The notes under the pieces are model-generated. The model saw nothing but the letters and a program-made list of their open reading frames with translations. It ran no database searches and had not been told where the DNA came from. A stretch of DNA of 64,000 bases from Acetobacter senegalensis (lineage in GTDB: Bacteria; Pseudomonadota; Alphaproteobacteria; Acetobacterales; Acetobacteraceae). Shown here piece by piece: positions 9,617 to 18,276 of the stretch (the stretch's first letter is position 1; every line of letters starts with the position of its first letter). The stretch is taken from positions 1-64,000 of the forward strand of contig NZ_LHZU01000133.1 of the NCBI RefSeq assembly GCF_001580995.1, read 5' to 3'. A program made the translations under genes and the position numbers.

Positions 9617-10671
9617 CTTTGGATGAACGGCTGGACAGGATTGTCAGCCGGGCGCTTGAACTGGAAGCCCAGCTGGCTAGTGGCATAAGCGGCGAGGCTT
9701 TTACGCAGGCCTCTCGTGAATATGGAGAAATTGAGCCGCTGGTAGCGCGCATCACCGCGCTGCGCTCGGCTGAGCAGGCTGCCCAGCAGGCGGAAGCGTT
9801 GCTGGCAGACCCGGAAATGAAAGAACTGGCCGAGCTGGAACTGGCCGAACTTCAGGAAACATTGCCGCAACTACGGCAGGATGTGCGCCTGGCCATGCTT
9901 CCGCGAGATGCTGCCGACGAGAGAAGTGCCATCCTGGAAGTGCGGCCTGCCGCCGGTGGAGATGAAGCTGCTCTTTTTGCGGCAGAACTGTTTGATCTGT
10001 ACCGTCGATATGCGGACCTGCGAGGCTGGCGTTTTTCCATCATGGATTATGATGAGAGCGAGCTTGGTGGTCTGCGCGAAGGGATTGCGGAAATCAGCGG
10101 GAAGGGCGTTTTCGCACGATTGAAATATGAATCTGGTGTTCATCGTGTGCAGCGTGTGCCTGCAACGGAAAGTCAGGGCCGGATTCATACCTCCACCGTA
10201 ACCGTGGCGGTGCTGCCTGAGGCAGAAGAGGTTGATGTTACGGTTGATGAAGGTGATTTGCGGATTGACGTCTATCGGGCGTCTGGCGCGGGTGGCCAGC
10301 ATGTGAACAAAACTGAAAGTGCTGTGCGCATTACCCATTTGCCTACCGGCATAGTGGTGGCCATGCAGGAAGAAAAAAGCCAGCATAAGAACCGCGCAAA
10401 AGCCATGAAGATTTTGCGGGCGCGACTGTATGAGCGGGAACGGGCGGAAGCCCACGCATCCCGCGCAGCGAACCGGAAATCTCAGGTGGGGACGGGCGAC
10501 CGTTCAGAGCGTATCCGGACGTATAATTTTCCGCAGGGCCGCGTGACAGACCATCGGGTTAATCTGACGCTCTACAAGATTGACCGCATCATGCTTGGTG
10601 AAATTGATGATTTTGTGGATGCCCTGACACAGGAAGAACAGGCCGAACTTCTGGCCGCGGAAGGGTTCTGA
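9613..10671 (+). CDS. prfA: Peptide chain release factor 1
   Basis: RF1 reads stop codons UAA and UAG and triggers peptide release at the ribosome. The 352-residue protein has the stop-codon-reading PxT tripeptide as P183-A184-T185 and the peptidyl-transferase-centre GGQ at residues 227-229 ([16 protein letters not shown]). The Gln is the target of PrmC, whose gene lies just downstream past an intervening opposite-strand gene. PAT rather than SPF marks it as RF1, not RF2. Start ATG overlaps the hisS stop by 4 bases. Confidence 0.97.
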   Translation: MTLDERLDRIVSRALELEAQLASGISGEAFTQASREYGEIEPLVARITALRSAEQAAQQAEALLADPEMKELAELELAELQETLPQLRQDVRLAMLPRDAADERSAILEVRPAAGGDEAALFAAELFDLYRRYADLRGWRFSIMDYDESELGGLREGIAEISGKGVFARLKYESGVHRVQRVPATESQGRIHTSTVTVAVLPEAEEVDVTVDEGDLRIDVYRASGAGGQHVNKTESAVRITHLPTGIVVAMQEEKSQHKNRAKAMKILRARLYERERAEAHASRAANRKSQVGTGDRSERIRTYNFPQGRVTDHRVNLTLYKIDRIMLGEIDDFVDALTQEEQAELLAAEGF

Positions 10672-10723
10672 GTTTGGCCTTGGCCGAGCGCTCCAAGTTC
10701 TGCCGAGATGTTGGCTAGAACGG

Positions 10724-11200
10724 CTAACTAACCGGCATGGAGCAGACATTGGAATGGGTAGGGTGATGCTCCGCAATGGAGTCATCATCGGGGTCCATCA
10801 GGAAGAATTCGGTAAAGTTGTTGGAGCCCAGCGCATAAAGGTGATGGCCATCCGGATTGTGAAGCGTGCCATCATTGCTGACTTCGTGCGTTTCCACCCG
10901 TCCTTCTGGTGTGCGAATGGTGATTTCACCGCAGAGGGTATAAGTGTGGTCAATCCGGCCCATCGGGGTCGGGATGCGCACGGTCTTCCCGCGATTTTTG
11001 TCATCCAGTTTGAAAATGGCAGCCAGCTTTCCATCCAGATAAAGGCGGGAAATCTCGGAGATTTCTGCATCCGCTTTCTCGTCAGTCACCGTAAATTCGC
11101 CTGCATGCGCCATTGATGCTCCGGCCGTAAGGGAGACAATGGCAGCGCAGAAGGGTAAGAGCACCCGCAGGACGCGTCCGGTGCAGGATGAAAATGTCAT
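10724..11200 (-). CDS. Hypothetical secreted protein between prfA and prmC
   Basis: I do not recognise the family. From ATG 11200 the product is 158 residues with a clear signal peptide (hydrophobic stretch then cleavage near M-A-H-A, about residue 33). The mature part of about 125 residues has two Cys (in TLCGEI and the C-terminal SNVCSMPVS), which could form a disulfide in the periplasm. It is acidic near the end (MDPDDDSIAEHH). It is transcribed against prfA and diverges from prmC with only 33 bases between the starts, so the two promoters must overlap the neighbouring 5' regions. The longer frame to 11458 runs through prmC and is not credible. Confidence 0.65.
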   Translation of the reverse strand: MTFSSCTGRVLRVLLPFCAAIVSLTAGASMAHAGEFTVTDEKADAEISEISRLYLDGKLAAIFKLDDKNRGKTVRIPTPMGRIDHTYTLCGEITIRTPEGRVETHEVSNDGTLHNPDGHHLYALGSNNFTEFFLMDPDDDSIAEHHPTHSNVCSMPVS

Positions 11201-11233
11201 TTCAAACAGTACCGCTCTGATAAAGGGTTCCTT

Positions 11234-12121
11234 ATGAGTAGAGCAGAAAAACATGCAGCCAGCCAGCCGCTGGGTCAGTTGCTTGCTCATGGTGCGCAGG
11301 TGCTGGCAGCGTCTGCTATTGAAAATCCTCGGCGGGAGGCCCGGCTTCTTCTGGCGTATGCGCTGGGCAAAAGCCCGGAGCAAATGTTGGCTGCATCCCC
11401 CAGAGATGATGTGCCCGCAGAACCCTTTCTGTCTTATCTGGCCCGTAGGGCTGCGCATGAACCCATGGCGTTCATAACCCGCAGCAAAGGGTTCTGGACG
11501 CTTGATCTCGCTGTTTCTCCGGCAACATTGATCCCGCGTGGTGATAGTGAGACCGTTCTCGCCTGTCTTCTTGATTACTGTCCTGACGTGCAGGCAGCCT
11601 TGTCTGTGCTGGATATGGGAACGGGAACAGGTTGCCTTTTACTTGCGGCTTTGGCGGAATATCAGAAGGCGTGGGGCATTGGCGTGGATATCAACCCCGA
11701 CGCCGCGATTCTGGCTGCGCACAACGCCAAACGATGCGGGATGGCACAGCGCGCCTTTTTTCTGGCAGGCAGGTGGGATGATGCGCTGAAAGGCCAGCGT
11801 TTTGATGTGCTGCTGAGCAATCCGCCCTACATTCCAACATCTGATCTTGCTGAGCTGATGCCCGAAGTCCGACTGCATGAACCACTCACCGCGTTGGATG
11901 GAGGGGAGGATGGTATGGAGGCGTATCGTTTCCTTTGTGGGCGGTTACCTTATCTCCTCTCCCCACAAGGTGTAGCCATTTTCGAGATCGGGATTCATCA
12001 GTCGCGGGATCTACGGCATGTTGCTGCGGAACATGGGCTGGAGATTGTTGAAATCAGGCCGGATCTGGGTGGGGTGCCAAGGGCCGCAGTTTTGCGGGTC
12101 AGGACTGATGCAATCACATAA
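11234..12121 (+). CDS. prmC: Release factor glutamine N5-methyltransferase
   Basis: PrmC (HemK) methylates the GGQ glutamine of release factors. The 295-residue protein has the N-terminal helical domain (ENPRREARLLLAYALG), the SAM-binding LDMGTGTGCLLLA motif and the catalytic NPPY at residues 196-199 (LLSNPPYIPTSDL). The substrate gene prfA is upstream; the pair is split here by an unknown gene on the other strand, so prmC probably has its own promoter within or near 11201-11233. Confidence 0.95.
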   Translation: MSRAEKHAASQPLGQLLAHGAQVLAASAIENPRREARLLLAYALGKSPEQMLAASPRDDVPAEPFLSYLARRAAHEPMAFITRSKGFWTLDLAVSPATLIPRGDSETVLACLLDYCPDVQAALSVLDMGTGTGCLLLAALAEYQKAWGIGVDINPDAAILAAHNAKRCGMAQRAFFLAGRWDDALKGQRFDVLLSNPPYIPTSDLAELMPEVRLHEPLTALDGGEDGMEAYRFLCGRLPYLLSPQGVAIFEIGIHQSRDLRHVAAEHGLEIVEIRPDLGGVPRAAVLRVRTDAIT

Positions 12122-12371
12122 AAAATAGGTTGGCTTTAGCTTGGTGGATTGCTAAGATCATAACTGCTTATTCAGAGATGTGGCGATTATCATTTATTTT
12201 TCCGCCATATGAATAAAGCAATGAGGGCCTTTATCTCAGCAATGGTTTTTCCCTGCTGAAAAGAAGCCCGTTCCGACACACAATTCGGCCTTCAGTCAGG
12301 AAGCACGTCTTGAAAAGTTCGACTGTTTCTTCATGCAGAATGCCATGAACGTGAAAGTGCTGCGATAGCTC

Positions 12372-12821
12372 ATGAATGTAAAACGGATGCGAACCAGAAA
12401 TCATCGCTCTAGTGGTAGCGGGAGTGGTGGTTCTTCCCGGCATCTGAATGGTCAGATTCCGATGAACCGGAACCACGTGTTTGATAGTCATGGCCCTGAT
12501 GTTCGTGTACGTGGGACGGCACAGCAGCTTTTTGAAAAATATCTCCAGCATGGTCGGGATGCGACGGGCGCGGGAGACCGTGTTGCCGCTGAAGCGTATT
12601 TCCAGCATGCCGAGCATTACTTCCGTATCATGAACGCCATGACGCAGGCCGCCCAGCAAAGCCAGCAGGAGCGGGCAGAGCGTCAGGCATCCCGCCAGCG
12701 CAATGTCAGTGCATCTGATGAAGGTAATGAAGCGTCTCGCGGAGAAGATGGTGATGCTCCGGTGCGGGGCGAAGAACCGCAGCCCGATATTCAGCCCCAG
12801 CCTGAATTGTCTGAAGGCTGA
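12372..12821 (+). CDS. DUF4167 domain-containing protein
   Basis: The 149-residue protein has a basic, Ser/Gly-rich N-terminus and then the DUF4167 core (VFDSHGPDVRVRGTAQQL to AEAYFQHAEHYFRIMNAM), followed by a Gln/Arg/Glu-rich disordered tail. The family is widespread in alphaproteobacteria, commonly just downstream of prmC as here; function is unknown and the basic N-terminus suggests nucleic-acid contact (inference). ATG 12372 and ATG 12387 are both possible starts. A strong terminator follows. Confidence 0.85.
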   Translation: MNVKRMRTRNHRSSGSGSGGSSRHLNGQIPMNRNHVFDSHGPDVRVRGTAQQLFEKYLQHGRDATGAGDRVAAEAYFQHAEHYFRIMNAMTQAAQQSQQERAERQASRQRNVSASDEGNEASRGEDGDAPVRGEEPQPDIQPQPELSEG

Positions 12822-12841
12822 TCTGACGGTTTTTTAGAGTG

Positions 12842-12897
12842 AGCGTCGTATGGTGTTGTGCCTTCTCTGAAGGACACGCTATGCGACGCTTTTTTTT
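12842..12897 (+). terminator. Rho-independent terminator after DUF4167 gene
   Basis: The outer stem AGCGTCGTAT (12842-12851) pairs with ATGCGACGCT (12881-12890) with one G-U pair. A partly paired inner segment lies between, and eight T follow directly. Confidence 0.88.
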
Positions 12898-13051
12898 GTG
12901 TGGATAGCATCAGGCAAAAAGAATTTTGCTTATCCGTGGCAGAATAAGTGCCGCCATAAATTCAGATGACTGCAATTTTTATGGGAAGAAACCCGAACAT
13001 CAAGGAATAGAAAAGCTACTGATTTCTAAAGTCTTGATTTTCAAGGAAAGA

Positions 13052-13126
13052 TGGTAGCGGCGGACGGATTTGAACCGCCGACCAAGGGATTATGATTCCC
13101 CTGCTCTACCGCTGAGCTACGCCGCC
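13052..13126 (-). tRNA. tRNA-Met (anticodon CAT), elongator type
   Basis: Read on the minus strand, the sequence folds as a complete cloverleaf of 75 bases including an encoded CCA. The acceptor stem begins GGCGGCG, the D stem is GCTC/GAGC, and the anticodon stem GGGGA/TCCCT carries loop ATCATAA with anticodon CAT. The T arm has the loop TTCAAAT. The CAT anticodon with a fully paired acceptor start (G-U at the first pair) fits elongator tRNA-Met; a tRNA-Ile with modified C34 also reads as CAT, but this sequence resembles the alphaproteobacterial elongator Met. Confidence 0.92.
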
Positions 13127-13235
13127 ATCGTTCGGTGGAGGTGATCTACCCTTGGTGGGGTGGGGTCGTCAAGGCGTTCTTGCTGTTTTTGTTACAAAAA
13201 ATCGCAGCCGCCAGTGTGGGCGCAGGCAACGGCCT

Positions 13236-13694
13236 TCATTGATCCAGATTGCCTCCGCCAAAAATGTAGTTGCTCACCTGCTGCTCAAGGCTGGAAGGCT
13301 CAAGCGTGTGGGTCAGTACCGTGCCCGGGGTTGCCAGAGTGTGAGAATGGCCTGGCTCAATTATCAGAGCGTTATCGGAAGAGAGGGTGCTGCTGCCAAT
13401 TGTCAGTGTGCTGTCATCAGGGATCTTGAGTTCCGTGTTCACCCGGAATTTCACAATGGCCATTTGAGAAACAGGATCAAGTGTAACAGAGGAAACACGG
13501 CCCACAGGCACGCCAGCCAAGGCAACATCCGCGCCGCGTGCCAAACCGTTGGCAGAGACAAAGCGCGCAGAAAGGTCATACCGCTCCTGTCCGGGGGCGG
13601 TCTGGGTGGCGCGGGCATACAGCGCGAAGGCCAGCGTGCCAGCCAATACGGCGCTGCTGAAGAGTGTGGCGCCTGCGCGGCCTCTCCCAATCAT
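13236..13694 (-). CDS. mlaD: MlaD-like MCE domain protein
   Basis: MlaD is the hexameric inner-membrane-anchored MCE subunit of the Mla phospholipid transport system that keeps the outer membrane asymmetric. The 152-residue product has an N-terminal transmembrane segment (LFSSAVLAGTLAFALYA) and the MCE core: YDLSARFVSANGLARGADVALAGVPVGRVSSVTLDP. Its C-terminal part ends LEPSSLEQQVSNYIFG. GGAGAAAG lies 7 bases before ATG 13694, so the longer frame to 13823 is rejected. No mlaE, mlaF or mlaC is adjacent, so the partner genes lie elsewhere. Confidence 0.85.
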   Translation of the reverse strand: MIGRGRAGATLFSSAVLAGTLAFALYARATQTAPGQERYDLSARFVSANGLARGADVALAGVPVGRVSSVTLDPVSQMAIVKFRVNTELKIPDDSTLTIGSSTLSSDNALIIEPGHSHTLATPGTVLTHTLEPSSLEQQVSNYIFGGGNLDQ

Positions 13695-13812
13695 TGATCT
13701 GCTTTCTCCGTTATTAAGGCAGGGCTCTTGCCCATTGGTTATGAATGCTTGCAGCAGGCAGGGACTTGGTGCAAGGACAAGCTTGTGTGGCCAGAACTGG
13801 GTTTTGTTATCA

Positions 13813-14661
13813 ATGTCTTTCATTCAGGCTATTATCATAGCTATCCTGCAAGGGGCGACGGAACTGTTTCCGGTCAGCAGTCTGGGGCATGCGGTCATTT
13901 TGCCTGCACTGCTGCACTGGTCTTATGATCTGCATGATGAAGCGTTTCTGCCTTTTCTGGTGATGCTGCATCTCGGGACGTCCGTTGCGTTACTGATTTT
14001 CTTCTGGAAAGACTGGGCCGCCCTGTTCAAAGGCTCTGCAGGCCTGCTGGGAAGCAGGATCCAGATGGAAAGCATGCACATTCTGTTCCTGCTGGTTGTG
14101 GCCACTATTCCTGCCGTTATCATCGGCGGGCTGTTTGAACATATGTTGCGCAGCCTGTTCGGTTCAGCGTCTTCCGCTGCTATTTTCCTGTTTCTGAATG
14201 GCATTATGTTGCTATTGGCGGAAAAATTGCGGGGTATGGGCGGTCGTTATGGTGTGCGCACGGTAGCGGACATGACAATGCGGGACGCCCTAGTGATTGG
14301 CGTGTGCCAATGCATTGCCTTTCTGCCCGGTTTTTCCCGGTCTGGGGCGACCATCTGCGGTGGTTTGATCCGTGGTCTGCGGCATGACACAGCCGCGCGC
14401 TTTTCCTTTCTGATGGCTGAGCCAGTCATTATTGCCGCTACGGTAAGGGAAGCCTTCAAGATGCGGCATATGCCGTTGCAGCCTGGGCAGATGCACGTGG
14501 CATTGATTGCTGCCGTAATTTCGGGCGTGACGGCTTTGGCCAGCACAGCTTTCCTGATGCGTTATTTTCGCGACCATGATAGATGGGCGCTCTCTCCCTT
14601 TGCCTATTACTGCATTGGGGCAGGGCTTATCGCGACGCTGATTTTCCATTTCAGTGCCTGA
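13813..14661 (+). CDS. uppP: Undecaprenyl-diphosphate phosphatase
   Basis: UppP (BacA) removes a phosphate from undecaprenyl diphosphate to regenerate the lipid carrier for peptidoglycan and O-antigen synthesis. The 282-residue integral membrane protein carries both conserved motifs: GATELFPVSSLGHAVI near the N-terminus (catalytic Glu, Ser and His) and PGFSRSGATICGG around residue 175, with the catalytic Arg. The first motif reads SSLGH where SSSGH or SSTGH is usual. ATG 13813 gives the family length of about 280; the frame upstream to 13549 overlaps the opposite-strand mlaD and is not coding. Confidence 0.92.
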   Translation: MSFIQAIIIAILQGATELFPVSSLGHAVILPALLHWSYDLHDEAFLPFLVMLHLGTSVALLIFFWKDWAALFKGSAGLLGSRIQMESMHILFLLVVATIPAVIIGGLFEHMLRSLFGSASSAAIFLFLNGIMLLLAEKLRGMGGRYGVRTVADMTMRDALVIGVCQCIAFLPGFSRSGATICGGLIRGLRHDTAARFSFLMAEPVIIAATVREAFKMRHMPLQPGQMHVALIAAVISGVTALASTAFLMRYFRDHDRWALSPFAYYCIGAGLIATLIFHFSA

Positions 14662-14766
14662 AGCAAAGAGCGGCTTGCCGAGGACGCAGGCCTGATTCTA
14701 TTTGCATATTAGAGCCGGCTGCGTAACAAAAGCTGCTGGCGTGTGGTGGAGGTTATACAGGCTCTC

Positions 14767-16311
14767 ATGGGGTTTTCATCCTGCCCGGAAAAAGGGCGGT
14801 CTCGCCGTAAATCACTTGAGAGAATCGAGCAGGAAAATGGCGCTCAGCGGTTAAGCCGCACATTAGGCCCGCTTCAACTCACCATGTTGGGTGTAGGCTC
14901 CACTATTGGTGCTGGCATTTATGTGATGACGGGCACCGCCGCCGCCAATTATGCCGGGCCTTCCATTCTGCTTTCTTTTGTCGTCGCCGGATTGGCCTGT
15001 CTGTTTACGGCGCTGGCATATGGCGAACTGGCTTCAGCCATGCCGGTTTCCGGTTCTGCTTATACTTATGCCTATGTTTCCATGGGGGAAGCGTGGGCAT
15101 GGGGTGTGGGATGGTTGCTTCTGCTGGAATACGGCATTTCCTGCGCGGGCGTGGCTGCCGGATTTTCCGGCTACGCGGTAAGTTTCCTACAGGATTTCGG
15201 GATTCATGTTCCCTCGGCCTTAAGCACCACAACCATGCAGGTCGCGCTGGATGGAACGCAACGTCATGTTTCCGTGGCAGGTCGACTGGATGCGGTCGGC
15301 GCTGCATCCATTCTGGTTGTGACAGGCTTGCTGATTCTGGGGGTAAAGGAATCTCTGCGGATCAACACGGCCATTGTTTTCCTGAAAGTGGGCGTTCTGG
15401 CCGTTTTTGTGGGTCTTGGCGTATGGCAGATCCATCCCTCTTACTGGACGCCCTTTATCCCGCCGCATGAAGGGGGCTTCCGCTACGGATTGCCGGGAAT
15501 TTTTCGGGCAGCTTCTATTATTTTCTTTGCGTATGTTGGCTTTGAAGCTGTTTCTACGGCCTCATCGGAGGCCCGTAATCCGCGCAGGGATATTCCGGTA
15601 GGGATTATCCTGTCCCTGTTGATCTGCACGGCGGTTTATATTGTTGTGGCGGCCGTTCTGATTGGTGTGGTGCCATGGAAGACGCTGGATGTGGCTGATC
15701 CGTTGGCAATAGCGGTGAATGCCATGCATCAGCCCTGGCTGGCCGTTTTTGTGAAAATAGGGGCGGTGGTCGGCCTGTGCTCGGTTTTGTTCGGGCTACT
15801 TTATGCCCAAAGCCGTATCTTTTTTGCCATGGCGGAAGATGGCCTGCTGATGCCTGTCTTCAGCACATTGCATTCACGTTATAAAACACCCTGGATCGGC
15901 ACCATCGTGCTTGGTCTTCTGGTGGCTGTGGCCACGGCGACATTACCGATCGATATTATTGGCGATCTTGTAAGCCTTGGCACGGCTACGGCATTCGGCA
16001 TTGTGTGCTTTACCGTTATCTGGATACGCAATACTGCGCCGGATTTTCCGCGCTCTTTCAGCGTGCCCGGTGGCGGTTTTAGAATAAAAGGGATCTGGCT
16101 TGGCTATGTGCCCCTTTTAGGCATTCTATTCTGCCTGATTATGGCGGCTCCGCTCTTTATAGATATCATTATGGCCGTGTTTTCAGGAGATCCGGTACCG
16201 GCCGTTTTGCTGGCAGCTTATATTCTGTGTGGTTGGGCAAGCTACCGCTTTTACGGCCGGAGCCATTCTCGGCTAGGCAAGGATGCGGCCCTTACTGAAC
16301 CAGCACCCTAA
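14767..16311 (+). CDS. APC-family amino acid permease
   Basis: An inner-membrane amino acid transporter of about 514 residues with some twelve hydrophobic helices. The first helix has the APC signature LTMLGVGSTIGAGIYVMTGTAAA. Helix 6 contains the FFAYVGFEAVSTASSEARNPRRDIP segment, typical of the cationic amino acid transporter (CAT/YfnA) branch. The substrate is probably a basic or branched amino acid, not decidable here. The start is uncertain: ATG 14767 has GGAGG 14 bases away; GTG 14743 is in frame further up without a good site. Confidence 0.85.
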   Translation: MGFSSCPEKGRSRRKSLERIEQENGAQRLSRTLGPLQLTMLGVGSTIGAGIYVMTGTAAANYAGPSILLSFVVAGLACLFTALAYGELASAMPVSGSAYTYAYVSMGEAWAWGVGWLLLLEYGISCAGVAAGFSGYAVSFLQDFGIHVPSALSTTTMQVALDGTQRHVSVAGRLDAVGAASILVVTGLLILGVKESLRINTAIVFLKVGVLAVFVGLGVWQIHPSYWTPFIPPHEGGFRYGLPGIFRAASIIFFAYVGFEAVSTASSEARNPRRDIPVGIILSLLICTAVYIVVAAVLIGVVPWKTLDVADPLAIAVNAMHQPWLAVFVKIGAVVGLCSVLFGLLYAQSRIFFAMAEDGLLMPVFSTLHSRYKTPWIGTIVLGLLVAVATATLPIDIIGDLVSLGTATAFGIVCFTVIWIRNTAPDFPRSFSVPGGGFRIKGIWLGYVPLLGILFCLIMAAPLFIDIIMAVFSGDPVPAVLLAAYILCGWASYRFYGRSHSRLGKDAALTEPAP

Positions 16312-16432
16312 AAGGTAGGGCGCGCCGGTGCGCGGCCCATCCGAGTTATGAGCGGCGCTGCGGAGGGATCGCGTATCAGTGATCCTGTGTGAACGTTTTT
16401 ATCATATCCTTGATTGGGATAAGTCGGCCTTC

Positions 16433-17530
16433 TCAATCATTCATGGGATAGGATGCCAGCAGTCGCTTTTGCCTGCGCCACAGACGCACGCCATGCCAGA
16501 GGCCGCTGGATTTCCAGCCAGCTTTTTTCTTTTTGGCGCCTATACGGAATGTTTCCCCGTAATGATGAAACTGGGCGGCATAGGCTTCACGCAAGCTGGT
16601 GCGGGAGTCCCAGATATGGGTGGCCTCAGAACCTACGCCGTTGATTTCAATAATCTCGAATTTCTCGCCAGCACGCAGAGCGTCAACACTGTCGAATTTC
16701 ACATCCACACGGCCAAAGTGGAAATCAGGGATATCCTGCATGATTTCGTCCAGCCTTGCCGTAAGGGCCGGTGTGATATCTGCTGCGCCGTTGCGGAAAA
16801 TGGCGCCTTTACAATGGTTGCCCGTAAAGACGAGATCTATGGTTTCCCCTTCAGGCAGAACCTCATGCAGACGATTTTGCAGGCGCGGGGTGTAGATATG
16901 AAGCAGGAGGCGTGTGCGTGGATCCTGCTTCAGGAGTTCCAGAACCGTATCTCGTCCGTTGCCTTGTAGCGCAGGAATATCCTTGTAAGTCAGGGAGGAG
17001 AGTGTGCCATGCGGGCTGTCAGGATGGCGGATATAGAACAGGCCGGCTTCATGCCGGTAGGGAATAAGACGCTGAATAACCAGTTTTATCCCTCGCGGGA
17101 ACGCGGCCAAGGCAGCATCCAGTTCGGCTGACGTGCGGGCCAGCTTTACACCCGTACCATTGCAGCCAATATCTGGCTTTACCACGACGGGTAGGCTGAG
17201 GCCTTTATGCGCCATCGCTTCTTCCGCGCGGCGTGTATCGTCAGTGCTTGTAAACAGGGTTGTGTAAGGGGCGATCCAGCGGGCGGCTGTTGTGCCCGCC
17301 ATGTCCAGAATGCCGCTTTTACTTTCACCGCACAGGCCGCCCGTTTCAATCCGAGGGTTGGCTGCTGTGGGAGTGCTGAAGTCCCGATACCGAAGGCCCA
17401 ACAGAATCCAGTAGATCACGATAGGCGTGTAAAAAATCCACCCAGGCCAGAATTCAAAGCTGGAAAGAGGTGATCCATTTTGGGATTGCGGAGCGGATTG
17501 AGCGTGGGCTGAGAGGGGCTGCTTGGTCAT
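16433..17530 (-). CDS. Membrane-anchored ATP-grasp (D-Ala-D-Ala ligase-like) protein
   Basis: The 365-residue protein has one hydrophobic segment near residues 28-48 (WPGWIFYTPIVIYWILLG) and then an ATP-grasp fold. The pieces visible are the nucleotide-loop segment PVVVKPDIGCNGTGVKL and the metal/ATP-binding end FGRVDVKFDS with FEIIEINGVGSEATHIWD. ATP-grasp enzymes join a carboxylate to an amine or thiol through an acyl-phosphate; the partners are unknown here. A basic C-terminal tail (GAKKKKAGWK) follows. Its ATG overlaps the VTT gene stop (ATGA), so the two are co-translated. Not a housekeeping ddl, because it is membrane-anchored and divergent. Confidence 0.72.
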   Translation of the reverse strand: MTKQPLSAHAQSAPQSQNGSPLSSFEFWPGWIFYTPIVIYWILLGLRYRDFSTPTAANPRIETGGLCGESKSGILDMAGTTAARWIAPYTTLFTSTDDTRRAEEAMAHKGLSLPVVVKPDIGCNGTGVKLARTSAELDAALAAFPRGIKLVIQRLIPYRHEAGLFYIRHPDSPHGTLSSLTYKDIPALQGNGRDTVLELLKQDPRTRLLLHIYTPRLQNRLHEVLPEGETIDLVFTGNHCKGAIFRNGAADITPALTARLDEIMQDIPDFHFGRVDVKFDSVDALRAGEKFEIIEINGVGSEATHIWDSRTSLREAYAAQFHHYGETFRIGAKKKKAGWKSSGLWHGVRLWRRQKRLLASYPMND

Positions 17531-18102
17531 TTTCCCTGTTTCTGCATGCGGGCGACAATACGACCCATAATGATGATGACCAGCACAAAGCCGAGAATGC
17601 CTGCCCAGCGCCAAGCCCCAAGGTGGGCCAGAAGATAGCCACCAATGTGGAGCGATAGCGCAAATAGCGCAGATGTCCAGATCAGGGTGGCAGCCAGAGT
17701 GGCCAAGGTAAAGGTGCGCAATCCTGCATTGAAAAACCCGCAGGCAGTATAAAGGGGCAGGCGCGTGCCCGGAATGAATCGGCTTATGAAAACCACCTTG
17801 AACAGTTTTTGCGTCAGCCACTGGCGCTGCATATCGCGTTCGGGGGTGTTGACCCAGCGCCGGGCCGGGGGCCAGCGGGCAGCCAGATAGCCCATTCCGT
17901 AAAGCCCCACATCACCAAGAACAATGCCGACATACAGGGCGATGAGCGCTTCAAAAGGCCCCAGAGCATTCAGTTTGACCTGAATGGCAGTGAGCACAGT
18001 TGCCGCATCTTCCAGAATGAAGGTGGCCAGAATGACAATAAGTACCTGCACGGCCGGGTAGGCCGTTGTTGCTGCGAGAAAATGCTCCAGAGAGTCTGGC
18101 AT
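17527..18102 (-). CDS. DedA/VTT family membrane protein
   Basis: A 191-residue integral membrane protein with a VTT (SNARE-associated Golgi) domain: ILEDAATVLTA near residue 30, GDVGLYGMGYLAAR in the middle and FISRFIPGTRLPLYTACG, with the conserved R-x-x-P-G-x-R found in DedA proteins. DedA family members affect membrane potential and undecaprenyl-phosphate or phospholipid flipping. It is followed directly, with ATGA overlap, by the ATP-grasp gene, so the two probably act together. The shared membrane location supports a lipid-linked substrate (inference). Confidence 0.85.
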   Translation of the reverse strand: MPDSLEHFLAATTAYPAVQVLIVILATFILEDAATVLTAIQVKLNALGPFEALIALYVGIVLGDVGLYGMGYLAARWPPARRWVNTPERDMQRQWLTQKLFKVVFISRFIPGTRLPLYTACGFFNAGLRTFTLATLAATLIWTSALFALSLHIGGYLLAHLGAWRWAGILGFVLVIIIMGRIVARMQKQGK

Positions 18103-18276
18103 TCAGTCAAAATATTCCATGTAAGGGTGATCCCTGCTGTGACAGGCAAAGGGCAGGAGGGCAAGGCTGGCAGAAGGGAAAAGCCATATGGCTGCCAGAA
18201 AAAAGAGATGGCGCGCAGGCGGATAAATACGCTTATATCCGCTCCAGTTAACGATAGATCATAGCGCGACTGGTGA

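Noticed and set aside
13549-13812. N-terminal extension of the uppP frame.
   Set aside because: It overlaps the opposite-strand mlaD gene, and UppP proteins start with the first membrane helix, which begins at ATG 13813.
17531-17821. 97-residue N-terminal extension of the ATP-grasp frame.
   Set aside because: It is the shadow of the VTT protein gene in another frame; the ATGA overlap at 17527-17530 explains the real start.
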